A stretch of DNA of 50,796 bases, from the NCBI GenBank assembly GCA_014084085.1, contig NPFB01000054.1, forward strand, positions 57,518 through 108,313, read 5' to 3'. Both the position numbers and the translations under genes were made by a program. The stretch is from Hondaea fermentalgiana (taxonomy: Eukaryota > Sar > Bigyra > Thraustochytrida > Thraustochytriidae). The number at the start of each line of letters is the position of its first letter. Positions within the stretch are counted from its first letter, which is position 1. The notes under the pieces were generated by a model. That model was not told the origin of the DNA. It saw nothing but the letters and a program-made list of their open reading frames with translations, and ran no database searches. Shown here one piece after another: positions 18,305-33,300 of this stretch.

Positions 18305-21300
18305 ATGCTGTCGGGGCTGGTGAAGAAGCTTGTCAACAGGTTTCTGAACGAGTACGTGGAAGGCGAGTTCGATGTCGGGATCAGCTTGTTTGGGAAACAT
18401 GCCCTTGATCTCGAGCATCTCGAGGTCAAGTCCAGCACGCTCAACGACATGATCTTCAGAGAGGGCATACCGCTCAGACTCGAAAGAGTTTACGTGGGCC
18501 ACGTTCTCGTAGACATTCCCTTTTCGCACCTTGGATCGAGGCCCGTCAAGGTGAGCATCAAAAATGTCCTCGTTGTGGCAAATATGCATCTTGAAGCCGC
18601 ATGGAATGAGACGACGGCTCGGGACGATCTCAAGGCTGCTGTCAAAGCCGCTATTGTGGCTCTTCTCGAGACAATGCACCCCGAGTCAGAAGTGACTAGA
18701 CTCTCTGAGAATCCGGGATTATATTTTTCAAGCGAAGGCATGTTGAATCGTACAATTACGAGAATTGTTGATAACCTCGAGGTCTCTCTGGAGAATATCA
18801 GTGTTCGCGTCGAGACGCCTTGTATCCACGATCAGGATCTCTCGCTCAACGCCTCGGACGCCGTTTCAGAAGGTCTGTACCATGGTGGCTTGGTGCAGCA
18901 CTGGGATCTTCGTTTGCAAGACGTGTCGGCATTAGACCTCACAATTGCAAACGCACAAGTTTTCACGACGGACGAGAACTGGGATCGACACTTTGATGAC
19001 GATTGCGATTACATTGTCTTCAAGGTGCTGAGAATGGTTGCGCTGGAAGCCACTTTTGCCCACAGGGATCGGGCGATGCGGCGCGTGAGCGACGAAGCCC
19101 GACCTGCGGGAGCCAAGGAGCTCTCTGTCAAGGCCTACTATGAACACTACCTACGACACCGCGCGCGATCTGGTGGTGTGCGGCCGATGCTAAGTCCTCT
19201 GAATTTGGAGATGCGGGTCAAGCTAAACACGGCGTTTTCCGTGGGGGCTGGCGAGCCCCATCGCGCGGACGCACAAATTAAGCTGACACCCATCGTGCTT
19301 GCTATTGGAGAGGACGAGCTCGTTTTTCTCATGCAGATTCTCTCGCACCTCTCACGCCATGGCCAGTGGCTTGAGCGTATCGAGGCACGCGAGCGGCGCA
19401 AGAGCGAAGCATGGGTGGCGGAGCGGAGGAAAACCCATCCCTCTGAACCAGAAGAGGAATACCATGCCCTGTGCAACAGGAGAGCACGTATCCTGACCCG
19501 GATCACAGACGCGGCAGAGCGAAAGCAGCGCTTCGAGGCACTTTTGAAGGACCAGGACCTCGTTGACCTCGAAGCTCATCTTCCTCTGGACGTCCTCAAG
19601 CACGCGATCGAGATGGCCGGTAGAGATGCTCAGGAAACGCGGAACTTCAAATTGCAGCCATTCCATTCCCAAGACTCGACGTTGAGCGAAGGTGAGCCTG
19701 TTCAGGCAATGCAGGCAATGCAACACTCGCCGCGAAGCCGCGCTTCGAAAACGCAGGAGGCAGTCGTTTCTGGCACAGGATGGCAAAAGGAACTCGCGAC
19801 AACACTCGAGTCGGAATTTGCCGGGGCGGAAACCTCTTACGGTCGTCTTGCCAAACCAGGATTGGACCCCGACGAGATCGAGATCACGTTCTCTGAGGGC
19901 AGCCTCGGACTGGTGCTTGACCATAACTTTCAAAATGACTCTGTGGTTGTTGCTTCGTGCATCGCCGGGTCTCCCGCAGCGCGCACCCGTCTCATTGAGC
20001 CGGGCATGGTTATCACGGCTATCGGGAACTACGACGTCACGGACCTCTCAGTGGAAGAAACCCTTGCCAAGCTTCGTCGTGGGAGGCGGCCTCTGCGAGT
20101 TCGCTTCAAAGGATCCGTCAATGCGGCTCGCGTCGCCGCAAATTACGTACGGGGGAGTGTCGTAAACTTTGTTCGGGCCATTGTGGCTCTTGACGCTCTC
20201 GATGTCACTCTATTTGCGGGACCTGGCGAGCAGTCCTTGTGCGTAACACGTCTCATTGGCGTTGGATGCTCTCTCGATGCCAAGTCTGCAGGCGCTGCAG
20301 TGGGTCCGCTCGAACGCCTCGCGCACATTGTAGACTTGGACCTCGGGCTCGGAATTTTGCACGCGGATGTAATCAGTGCGCTGCCGTCATCCGTCTCAAG
20401 CGAGGTATGGGCCCCCATTCATCTCATGAGTAGCGCGTGCGAGTTTGATCAGGATGGCATGCGGGAGCATCACGCCCTTGACAGCGCAATACCTCCTGCT
20501 TATGAACACGATATTGACTGGAACCCCTTTGGCCGTACGCACGAGACCTCTGTCGCTTCTCTTCTTGAGGATCCACGATGGGTCTTTTCCTGCTTTGCCA
20601 CAGCAACGCTCTTGTGGAACCGTCGGAGGCTCCGCCTTGAGGGCTCGGGAGAGCGCGAAGAAGCCGAGAACGAGGCTTTGCCACGAGACTTTATTAGCCT
20701 GTACGAAGAGCTCGGCGACTTTGAAAAGTGGACTGCGCAGTCTACACGGACGTGGCAGGAACTTGTTCGCAGTGGGGAGCGTCTTGCAAGCATGGCGTCA
20801 GCCCAGGCAACGGCTGCACACTGGAGTGCAGTCGCTACCGAGGACCTACCTCCATTGCTGGAGTACAATCTACGTTTTCAACGTCTCGCCAATGCGCTCG
20901 CTCTCTGTCGGGAGCGCCCCTTTCTAAACGTGGAACTCTCGCTCGTCCTTCCAGATCGGTCCTTGGAGGTGACTTCCCTGCGCGAGGATGACAATGGCGA
21001 CGACGTCGACGACGGCGACAATGTCGAAAATTTTGACGGAGCGTCCGATATGGATTCGACTCAGAAGAGACGTTCTCCCGCGGCGAAATCCGAAGTTCCC
21101 ATCACGATGGTCACCTTTCGAGGGTCTATCAGCGACATTGAAGTGTGCATGCAAGATGCTGTGCTGGCCAAACTCGGTGAATTTTCGAGCTCGCTGAGTG
21201 CGCGCATTGCTCCTTTTCAGGGCCACGAGGTGCCCATCGAGACGCAACCTCCCCCGGACTTTGGCGACCTGAGCTCATTGTCATGGGTGCGCTACGAGGT

Positions 21301-24300
21301 CGCCGTGCAGATTGGCATTTTGCGTGCGATTCTGCCCGATGCTGCCATGGTTGAATCAAAGTCGTTACTTCGCGCAATGGTCGTCGTGGGACCCATCGGC
21401 ATTTACCCTCGCAATGAGCTTCCCGAAGAAGCGGCGACGGCTCTCGACTATCTCCGACCTCACAAAAAGGTTCTTGACAGTATCTTTCTGCGTGTGGACC
21501 GCATTCGCGCAGTCGTTGTCTGTCGCGGTAACGCGTTGGCCTCGGCAACGGATGGTGAACACTCGACGTCAGCGCCAATAGATCTCCAAGACCAGGACGC
21601 AACGATGTTGTTACAATACAAGACGCCAATGTCGATGAAGGACGCGCTTCAACGCCCGTCCCTCTTGCCGCGGCCGATCGCTGAACGAGATTCTGAGAGC
21701 GAAGTTGAGGGCGATGTCAGATTCTTTGACGCTCAGCAATCCGTACGGTCCGACCTGGGCGGCCGTATCAATGAAGGTTCCGCTTCGGCATCCTCTGACG
21801 CTGATGAAGACACTCAATTTCAAGATGCATTCTCCCAAGCAGATGACGATGACGATGACGATGACGACAAGAATGATGATGGTGCCTCGGACACCTTGCG
21901 GCGACAGGTTAGCTGGGCGAGACGCCGGTCCTCGTCGTCTGTCGGAGCGGTGACAGGCGGCGAAGGCGCCGACCCAATCGACGAAGCTGCTGAACAAACG
22001 ATGGATGGACCAAGCAGCGTCAGTTTGCTTGAAATGTACTTGAATATCTTGCGCGTGTCATTTCGGGGAGCCCCTTATGGCATGCAGCCAGTCGAAGTGG
22101 GTTTGGTTCTGGGAGATCTCAATCTTCTTGTGACAGAGTCGCACGTGAAGCTTTTGCTCGACCTCATCGACGTGTTGCAAAAGACGATGCAAAACATGGA
22201 CGACTCTCAAGACATGTTGCCGAAAGACGCCGCATGGCGTCCTGGTGACCGTGCTTCGATCGAGTCGCACCCCGTTGGAGCTGCCATTGACGCGGACGCT
22301 GCCGCCGAGGATACATTGGATGCGATCATTGACAAATTTGGCGGAGCCAGAGATGTTGTTAGCGCCATGGGCAACATGCAGCAAGGGCTAACGCAGGCCG
22401 TGGAACATGCACTTGGTGTGGAAAGCGAAGTCTATGGCGTACACGACTTTGTACTCCGCCCTCAGGAGGCGACCGGGGTATTTGAACGTATGTGCGACGT
22501 GCTCGGTCCGGTGCTCGCTCGTGAGCTTAACAGTAAGGTGGCGCCTCCCTGGGTGGCAGCGGTGGGCCCAAAAGAAGCCGTCTCGCGAATTGTCGCCTTT
22601 TTCTATGGGGATCTTTGGGTCCAGTCTGAGCGCCTCAAGGGTACCTTTGGGAGCCCCGAGGCTTCTGGCGGAGCTCGAACGAGCGTTCGGTCTCCGACAG
22701 CAAAGGGCAAGAGAACATCAGCCGGAGACCGTCGCTCGCGCTCGGGTCCGCGAACGCGGTCAAGGGCTCTGTCCCACGCGACTGACGCGCATAGTCGCAG
22801 CGGGCATCTCACGAAAGCGCATGACGCAAAGCGTGCGGTCGCGACACCGCCTGCCAGCTCGTGGGTGACGCTTCGTCTGGATCTCCATGTGACAAATATC
22901 CGTGCTGACCTCTTTACCACCTTTCAGCTCTCATTCAGCTCGATTGACGTGCATTGTGCGACGAGTACCTCGAACAGCTTGGCGCGGGTTGGTGTGCACG
23001 TCGGCACGGTCACGATGGTGAACTTTCGGAGTCGTGACGGCGAGAATCCAATGGTGATTCAACCGACGGTCGAGGAGACGGACGCTGCACGCTCGGAGCG
23101 CATGTACTGCCTTTCCTTTCACATTGTACTGATTTCAGACAGTTTGCAGCAAGCTTTGCGTCAATCGGATGCAGAGAACGGTCTTCTTGCAGATGCTGAT
23201 GCCAGCGACTCGGACACGGAAACGAGCTCGTCTGAGGAAGACTCGGAGGATGAAATGCAGACCGAGGGCTTGGGAGACGCTTCGGATGAAGGCGGAGAAG
23301 GCTATTTGCGGGGTCGGCGCACGTCATCGGACTCAACTCACGAAGGTGTCGGGGCCATGTCGACCTCTGGATCAAGCGATGACGACGGCGGCGAAGACGA
23401 TGACAAGAGTCTACGGGCGCTGCGCAAGAGGCTCGAGGAGGCCTCCGACGGTCCAGCAGCCGTCGAAAAGGCCATTGCGCGCATTCATCGGCAAACCTTC
23501 AAGAGTCCGAAAAAGGAAGTGGAATCATTGCAAGGCGCACTCGACATGGCCCAGCGCGCACGCGCGCGTGTGCGTCGGCAGGAAGAGCAAGTAATTCGTT
23601 CTCGCGAGGCGAGTGGAACGCGATTCCGGTCGACACTCGCACAACGTGGTTGTGGGGCCCTTCTCTGGGAAGCGCAGACCTCACGTAAATCTCTTTCCGA
23701 TACTGGCCGCTCGCTGGGACGCGTCCTTCGCCAGCGTCAGCGTACGCTGGCGAGGACGGCCGACGATGAGAGCTTGGAGGCGCGTCGTGCACACGACAAT
23801 CGACGATCTTTGCAGGCGCTGCACAGGTCTCAGCTTGGCTTATCGCGATCAAAAACGCATCATCTGGACTCCGATCGGCATGAGAGCCACAGGCACGCTC
23901 GCAGTCGAAGCCGGAGCCGCAGCGTGGGCCGCGGCCGGGAACGCAGCGAGACAGTGGATGCCTCGACGCTCGAAATGCTTGATGACGAGGCAGCAACGAC
24001 GCTTTATAGTTGTGTGAAGCAAATCGCAAAGCTTGTAGGACCCACTACGACGCTCGAACGCGAGACAAGTATTCCAGCCGTGTCTGTCACACTTGTTGTG
24101 CGAGACCTCGTCGTGGAGATATCTGAGCGGCTTGCGCTCACGGGGCTCGAACTTCTTGACACTATCCAGAAAGCTGTTGCCGGATCAAGTCCATCTGAAG
24201 CATCGGTGCAATCGGGACAAAGTGGGTCAATGCATCAGACGGAGGAAGAGAGACCTGGGGATCCTACCGTGTTGAGCGGCGTCGAATTCTCGACGGAGAT

Positions 24301-27300
24301 GCAAGGAGTCATTATTCGGGTTAAAACAAGTCGTGACCGGCCTTTTGGCCCGGCGCCAGGAGGAAAAGACGATGGCCAGAAGCGAATCAAGTCTGCGGAT
24401 TCGCGACGTGGCTCGCATGTGGGTAGCGTCACTGAGGGATCTTCACTTATGGGCGACTTGACCACCCTCGACGTCCCCAGCGCGATGTCGGGCGCAGAGC
24501 TCGCGCGTCAGTCCTTTAACGACATCTTTGTTGACATTGGACTGAATGTCGCCTTGGTGTACGTTGCACACCAGTGTGTGGAAGAATGCGAGCTCAAGAT
24601 GTCGCGAACTACGATCTCAATTACGTATGACCGGACAACGACGCTGCTCAGACGGCGCCAGCAGCGTCGTTGGTCGCGGCAGGCCGTTTCGCCGTCCGTG
24701 ACCGTAACTCACGCAGTACTCAAACCCTGGGACGCGTCTTTGGAGTATGTCCTCCGGCGAGACATGAACAAGCCACGGGAAATTACTCGTCTCGTATCCG
24801 GCTCAATGGGGAACCTCCAGCTCTCGCTTTGGACGACAGATGTCAGTGTACTCACGCAAGCCGGGAGCGAGCTCGGAGAAATCGCCGAGTCGGTGGCAAG
24901 AGCTGCCGAAAAGGTCACGGGAGGGGGCGATGGACCCGAGGGTGAAAAGGAGGGTGAAAACGGCTGTTCGCAGGCAGAGCAGCAAAATCAAATCGAAGCG
25001 ATGAATACCGATGGAGGGGCTATGCGTGTCACGATTTTCAAGGCGCAAGGCGTTTCTATTCTTGCCATGGCCATGGACAAAGGCTTGGTGATTGCAGACG
25101 ATCCATCCTATGGACGGCATCTCGAGGCTTGCGCTCAGGCAGCATGGTTTATGGAACGTAATGCAGAATTGTTCGCAAGTGTGCCTGTGGTCGTCCGCTG
25201 GCTAGACTCACTTGTGGTTGCTGTGGCACGGAATGGAGCGCATTTCTCTACCGAGAAACTAGCCCTTTTACAAGGCGTGGATACGTCGAGGGACACGGCT
25301 GAGCAATCGCCTCTGGGCTACGGTATAAATGGGCAGCCAAGCTCGCCCGCTCGGGGAATGGGTCAATTGTACGAGGGGAACAGCGTCCTCTCTCCTCTGA
25401 TTGAAGACGACAAAGACATTATGGCGAGCGATACCGATGATAGCGAGAACCCCAGCGGGCCCCACTACGTTGGCGACTCGAACTTGCTCGAGGTCTCAGA
25501 CAGACACGCGGAGCATCGCGCAGCGATTGAGGCACGGCAGACGGAACTATTTACACGTGAAGTGATGGATATCCTACACGATCGCATCAAGCTCAGTGTG
25601 AGTGGCATGGGCGTAGAGCTCGTCCAGGAAGTGCTGCGATCCGAAACTCGGGTGGAGACCTTTTTACCTGTGCTCCGGTTCGGCGCAGAAAAGATTGAGC
25701 TTCGAGGCGAGTCATTCTCGCAGTTCTCGAAAGACTTTGTTTTAGCTACATACGTGGACATGGAGGCAAAGTTTTACAATCGTCGTATTGGATCTTGGGA
25801 GTTCATCATGGAACCGTGGACACGCACCAAGGCGAGCGTGTTGGTCTCGGAGGCCGATCAGAACATTAGCGTGAATCTTGAGGCGCTCAATCGGTTGAAC
25901 ATAAATGTCTCAGAGGATCTCTTGGCGCTCTTGCTCAAGCTCCAATCAGATCTTGAGAGAGCGTCTTCCTCATTGAGTGAGGATCCTGTGACAAGGGCAG
26001 TGATGGACGAGCGAAATGAAGCGACGACTGCCAATGATGGAAAGAGCGTTGCACTTTCAAAGGGCCCCTCGGTGACCGTATCAAAGCAAGTGTCGACTGT
26101 GCAACGGACCTTGCGCTCGAGGCGACGACGGCGCATTCATCGGCAGCGAAGCCGCAAGGGCGGACGCAAATCAAAGAAAACAGTAGCTCGGCGGGAGGCT
26201 CAACATTGGCTCATCAACAACACGGGTATTGAGCTTGTTATGCACGATCTGTATCAAGTCGGCTACGACTATCGCGGAATCATTACGGTTTCATATCGAG
26301 ACGGCTGGTACCTTCCCACGCATGAGCGTTGGAACGTGCGTCCTTTGATGCGAATCACGTTACTGCCATACCGGCGACGGGGCACTGTGGGAAGTCTTGG
26401 AAATGACGGGGGTGACGCGCGCGCGATTCCCATCGGCTCAGCCGAGCGTCACCTGGAGGATGACGACTTTGATGATTCTGCGAGCAGCGCCTTAGATTCT
26501 GACACAAGCGATTCTCGGAGCGACGCGTCTCACGTCGTCCGACCGTATCAAGACGGCAACAAGTATGTGCTGCCGTACGAAGGTTCGCGCTCTGCGGAGG
26601 TTCCGCACTTGCTCGTGGAAGTGAAAGACGCGACTGGGGCGTACTACCAGACGTCGGTGGATCTTGTACCGTACATACTTTTTCCCAACCAAGGGTCCGC
26701 AGAGTGGTTCCGCCTGCGCTCGGACGGCGCCAAGCTCGACACGCCTCGCGGCGCGGAGCTAATGCTTTCGATCGAATTTGACCTGCACGAGGACTTGAAC
26801 GCTGACCCCAAGTCGGCGCTACGCGAGGTGCACGGGGATCGTCAGGCAGTAATTGAACCCTTTCGCATGGCTTCTGGAGCGATGGTTCCCATGAATTTCC
26901 AGGCTCTGCCAAAGAAGCACTGGTACAAGAATATTAATCGATACGAGATCAACAAGAGTATCTCCACCAAGCAATACACCAAGCTGCGTGCCGTGGCAGT
27001 CGACTTTTCGCGGGGTTTGGATTTTGCCAGCCCGCACAAACCTTTGTTGATGGTGTTGCCCGTCGACGAGGCCGGGGAGACCATGTTAACGACAAGGGCT
27101 GTTTCCGACGCACGGGTCCCCGGTCAGCGCGAAGCCATCGGGGTTGCCAAACCCCCTTATGAAGGGTTGGACAGGGGCGGGCCAGTGGAGGAGCGAGAGG
27201 CCTCTGCGACGAGCATCGTGAGTCTTGGGAACGACATTGGACTTGGCGGCAAAGATGGTTTGTCTCTCTTTGGAAAGAAGTCCCGCAAAGAAACGAATGG

Positions 27301-30300
27301 TTCGGACGATCACATGCCAGCGGATGCAAGCTTTTCGTTCAATGTCTTTGCCGTAAGTGCTATGCGGGACCAAAAGCGACGCGTCATTTTCCTCGAGTCC
27401 CCCTTCAAGCTCATGAATGCCGTCGATCACACGCTTGAGGTGTTAATCTGCGAAAAGGGTACAATTGCAGAACAGGAAAATCGCAAAGACGTGTATCCAA
27501 GCCTGGAGCCCATGTCTTTGGAGCATGCAGAGTGTAAGTCAAGCGGGCGACATCTCGCTCGTTACGGAATGGACGTGAATTGCCTTTTCGACCGACGTTC
27601 TTCGACAAAGTGGGTGGACGGTGGCCACCGCCTCAGCGAGCAGAGTGACGAGGTAGCCGAAGATGCTGAAATGCTGCAAGCGGTGAACGAAGAGGAAGGT
27701 GCGGGATTTGCCTTGGATTCCTATGTGGAGTGGACCTTTGCCCAGCCAGTGCAGATTTGTTTATACCGTCTGACCCCGGCGCTTGACGCCGTGGTGCGCG
27801 ATGCGCACGCCACGCCCTTCGATAGCGACAAGCAGGTTGATGCCTCAAGGCTGGGCCTGGATCCGGTGCAATGGCGCGTCTATGGCAAGTTATTGCAACA
27901 GGAATCGTCAGCTTCAGATTCGATTCCGGATGACAATGAGGATGCCGGCCGCAACAAAGAAAAGGCGGCATCAGCAAGTGCTGCAGCAAACGCAGCAACA
28001 GGAAGAGCTGTGACTGGGCAGGCTGGAGACCTCGAGCCTGTCGAGACGCCATGGGTTTTGCTTGATGAGCGCAGCGGTATTGCATTCGACCGGGAAAGAC
28101 GCCCACGAGAATACTTTCTTCCACAAGTAGGAAGCTTTCATTGCTATCGCATCGAGCTCTCGAGTGGGTGTACGTTCAGCGCAATGGAACGCCAAGGGGC
28201 GGCGAAGGCGCGACCCTACGAGGAAGAAATTGACCTCGCCCGAGCCTCGTGTGGCCCAAAGGACTCTGTTCCTATCGCACTCTCTTGCATCGAGCTGTTT
28301 CAAGAACGGTTGTTGGCGCGACGCACGCGCGTGCTCGTGGCCTCTGGCCTGGTGTCTCCCGGGGACGAATCAAATATGCTGGACTTTGACGACGAAGAGG
28401 CTTTGGAGGAGTCTCGGCACCGTTCGAGTGCGGAATGGACGTGCCCCACATGCGAAATTTCCAACGTGGGCGGCGATGCGACCTGCAAGCTGTGTGGCAC
28501 GACACGGCCGGAGGTGCGCGATGTGGTGCAGACGGATGTTTTCGCTCAAGACATTGAGGACCCAGACATGGTGACGAGCGATCAGGCCGAGCAGGCCCGT
28601 AAACGCCGGTCTCGCGCCATTGAAGACATGGCGAGGCGGAGCGCGCAAAGACACATGTCGACAACGGCAGGATCACGGACATCTTCCAAGACGTCTGGAA
28701 ACGATGCGGCCTTGGAGGATGACAATGCGTTTGCGAAAGCGATTGAACTCGACAAGATGTCGGGCAAGGTCGCTGTCGCGAGTGATGCTGGGTCTGTTCG
28801 GGGAGGGGCTCGGTTTCGAACCAGACGCGTGCACCTGACGCTTGAGAGCCTCAGCGTGGAGAAGCCGCGCAACACAAAAGAGCTTGGTAGAAATCTTCTG
28901 TACCGGCAGATTGGCCGTCGAGTCGCAAATCAATCGGAGCAAGACGATGCGCGAAGCAATTCGAGCGATGTCGACAGCCTGGACTCAGACACTCCTGGCT
29001 TCGTGGCGGGATCGTCGTCACCGTTGCGACGACGATCCACATCGCTCGATTATGAGACCCTGGAGCTTAATATGGCAGCAGAGACGGTTGTCCAGGTGGT
29101 CAAGTCGCAACGGCTGACGATGCGTCTCATTACGCCTCAGAGGGGTTCCAAGGCGGGGATAAATCGCCCGCATTCCACCCGAGGCGGGCTGAGTCTTGAC
29201 GGAGGCGTTCTGTTACGCTTTGACCACCGCGAGACCTTTCGTCGCTGGTTTGACGCCATTGAGTCCATTCTTAAGCGTCTGCGTCGGCGACACCAGGGCA
29301 AGGTGATCGAAGCGGAGGAGTTCACTGGCATGCGTCGACTTGTCCGGCCCGGGGAGGAGTTTTCGATCCCTCTCAACTTTATTTACTCGACGCGAAAGTG
29401 GTCGCTCTTTATTCGCCCCGATACAAATGTGGGTCAGGTTCAGGTGCATTGGGCGCAGGTTCTGGATCACATTTCTGCTCAGATTCTTCGATTTGAAGAC
29501 AGTGTTGACAACGTGATCCCAGATTTGGCGTGCGAGCCGTTCAAGTACTCGGAACGTGTGCTGCGCGAGAGCAAGCTGGAAATGACGCCGTTTAGCTTTA
29601 GCGCGGCGTTCACCAAACGATTTCTGAAGGGCCACCATTCGGGTTTGGATGATTCGCCCTCTACGGAAGGAACCTCGAAGCTTATACCGCGCGTAGAGAT
29701 TACCATTCGAGCATGGGTGCGCGTGATCAATGCGCTTCCGTACTCGGTTGAAGTCCGATTTAAAAGCACGGAAGAGGCCGGGCAGCACACGATTGCGCCG
29801 GGACAAGAGATCAATATGTGCAAAATTCGGCGCGATGAGGAGGCGCAATTCCGTATTCCTGCATTGGACACGGAGTGGACCGACCGGCAGAGGCTGGAGT
29901 CCCTTTCCTATTTCCAAGACTCGGCCCGCAAAACATTTGGCCACTCGTCGCAACGACAGCAGCAATTGAACTCTGGAACGCCGGTCCAGTTCTGGAAACG
30001 AGGGGGCAATCGTCAGTATTTAAAGAATGTGGCTGCAGAGGCCAAAATTGACCGCTCGCGAGACCCCACGGGACCCTTGTACGTGGTCCTATACGCGCCG
30101 TTTTGGTTCTACAACTACAGCGACTTGAATCTCTTGGCAATTCCTCGCGACTCCTTCTTATCGCCTGGCGACGAGTCGAAGGATGTTTTCTTGGAGCCAA
30201 ATTTTTTGCCTGACAACTCGGAGCAAACCAAGGGGGTACACGTGCTCCCTCACTTGCGGAACATGGACGGCAAGGCGAAGGTGAGCATTGCAGTCGCGTT

Positions 30301-33300
30301 GTCCCAGACTGAGTTGCAAGGAGTGGGCAAGCAAGGTCCATCTGCGGCTCAGAACACGAATGCGTGGAAACCAGAAATGGAAGCGGGCGGTGAAACCGCG
30401 CGACGTGTACAAGCTGTGCGCAACAATTGGCTCACAGATTTCGAGAATGAGCATCAGGACTACTTTGTGAGTAATTGGTCCAGGCCAGTCAAGGTGCAGT
30501 CGACCTCGGAAAATATCCAATGGCGTTCGTTCCGCTTCGTACTCAACGCGATCACAATATTGCGGCGTGAGATTGGGATTGAAATCGTCACGGGCGGTGT
30601 GAATGCTTTCACGCGATCCGTTCAAGTAATCTTTCGCAGCAAGTATTTGCTTGTGAATCGGGTCCCAGACACAATCTTACACTTCACGCAAAGCGTTCCT
30701 CGCGTGGAGTCGCAAGGCGCCTTTGCGCAGGGTCTGCAAGATTACAACGTGAAGCAGATCCAACGCACGAAAATGTCGCAGTTTTTAAGGCGACAAAAGT
30801 CAACATCGAACGGTGGTGAACCTGCCAACGGAAGAGATTTGGAAGGGGACGGGCGCAATTACATGCCAGCGCCGGAAGGCGGTGATGACCTTGCTCGAGA
30901 AGAGGAAGGCAGCGATGATGTTGATGAAGAGACAAAGGATGGAGCAAGACGTCACGAGGAAAGTCTCGATGATGAAAAGGATGATGTTGCCGGCGAAGCA
31001 ACGGAAGACAACGCTTCGAGCAAGGAGGAGGAGGAGGAGGAGGAGGAGGAGAATGAAGATGAAGATGAAGTGACAACTGCGTTACGCGTGCACGGCGTGC
31101 ATGCAGGCAAGACGATCAAAGACCTGTACCTGGGTCCAAATCCCAGTCACTGCCAGCCATTCCATTTCGGAGGATTCCAAAAGGAATTTGTTGGATATGA
31201 GTCAGGATTTCGCATTGGCATTGTGGACGGTAAGCTCGAGGACATGACGCATGAGAGCGCCGTGATATCAGCGGCCAAGGAGTCCGAGTACAGCTTGCTT
31301 CTTCGTTCGAAGAGTGGCAGTTCGCGCGAGCGTTTGGGCGCACATCGCGTTCGCGTCGCAATTCGCAAGGAGCGGGGCACGACCTTTATCATCTTTTCGC
31401 GTGACTTGAGCATGAGCTCGCATCCGCGGCCGTTTTACGTGATCCGCAATCGGACGCCTTTTCCCCTTGAAGTGTGGCAGGATCGTATGGCGCGCGTCCA
31501 TTTCAATACTATTGTCTACCCAGGGGAAGACTTTGCGCACGCTTGGGACAATCCAAATCTCTCGCAGGACATCCGTGCACGTATTCTGTGGCCCCTCTTC
31601 CGCGAAGATCAGCTCACCGACGTGAACTTGGGTGACTTGGCCTTCGAAAGCAGTGACGAGCTCGCGCGAAAGGTCCAGGACCTCAAGGAGGCTACAAGTA
31701 AGCACGGGCATCGACATTTGACTCATCAGGGGGGTCACAAGCGAAGACGCCAGCAGGAAGCGCTGCGCCGGCAGCTTCAGTCGACGCTAGAAAGGTATGA
31801 GAGCCATGAAATATCTGCAGAGGGCCCGGCAACGGCATACAAGGGTCTTTCTCTCGAGGGTCTGTTTCCGATTGACGCGGTGAAGCAGTTTGACGACCTC
31901 TGCGTGGCTGAGCCACGACTGTTCAAGACGCCATTGTTTGTTTCTGTGGAGGGATTCATTGAGGAGAGCAGCAAGACTCTCGCCTTTCGTTTGGACAGTG
32001 CGCGAGCAATCGAAGCTGCAACAACGAGCGGAAGCCTGGGTCTCGCAACCTTGGGATTTTTCGCTTCGCCTCCTGGAAGCGAAGGTACGCTTTCAGATGA
32101 CGAGGACAAGGTTGGCGACGGCGAGGACAGCAACGATGAGTCGGCTGATGCAGGGGTCAAAGAGGATGACGATGATGAAGATGGACAAGACCTTGCAGGA
32201 GGTGCTTCGGTGACAGTCGCCGAGGCAAAGCGGGCTCCGCGCAGGCCACGAGGCGAAGAGGGCCAACTTCCAGCCTCACGTGTTTCAAAGAGGGCGTCGG
32301 CGGTTTCCAAAGCTGGAGCCAAGTTGTCGCCAGGGCACCGCAAGTACAATGTATTCTTGCGCTTGGTTCTCAAAGCAGATGCCGTCTTTCAGACGCGAAG
32401 CAGTGCTGAACATCGAGGTAAATACAAGGTCGTAGTGCGCGTGGGTGGAAAGAGCCGCGAATTTAGCGGTAGCGTCGTGGCTCTGCCCGGGTCTCCACGC
32501 AAGACGACGAGAGATTTAGAAGGAATCGCCGAAGACTTGCACTTTAGCCTGGATACGAAACCGACGCAGGTCTTTATTCTCGTGTACGTGACAAACTCGA
32601 TGGACAAGCGTGAATTATTGCGAGCGGGTACAATTGATCTTGTGAAACAGCTCTGGGCCGGCAAACATGCGGAGTCCTGGCTCGAGGTGAACAGTCCAGA
32701 GTGGCAAAAGTGCAAGGAGGATTTGGCCGAGATGGAGAGGGAAGAACGTCGCCGGGTGCAGGCGCTGCTTGACGACGGCTTCACCAAGTCGCTTCGGGAT
32801 CGCGCGATGCGCCTTTCCAACGAGAGTGAGGCCCAGGCGGCGAATGAAGATGACAGCGCAAGCAATGATCAGGCGAGCGAGTCGCGAAAGTATGCACAAA
32901 GCTCTACGAATCTAAGTGTTGCCAACAGCATGTCGATTCTGGAGCGAGAAAAGTCGCTCATGTCGACGCTGAGTCGGGAGAGTCGGGCCGACGAGACAGC
33001 GTCACAACCCAGCTACAGGTCTGGGGCCTCGAGTCCCTTTGGGACGCGGAGTCTGCCGTTCTTGCCTATGCGAACACGGCAGCCTACATTTACAGAGGAG
33101 GAGGAGGAGCGTGCAAGTGCGGAGCCGGTGCCTCTTTTTGAGCTCCGCGATCCTGACTCCGAATCCTCACAGACGGCGCGGCATCTTGTCCCGTCTAGCA
33201 TTTCGAACCTCGCAAAGCGAAAAGGCGGCGTAAATCAAGAGGAGAGCGACGAGGCAGAGAGCGGGGCAAGCACGTCAAGGTCTCAGGCATGGATGCAGAT

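Noticed and set aside
17241..18408. Long overlapping plus-strand frames (about 330 and 376 codons)
   Set aside because: They overlap each other, the SET gene or the VPS13 start, are Arg/Ala/Pro-rich and reflect extreme GC content; no family resemblance.
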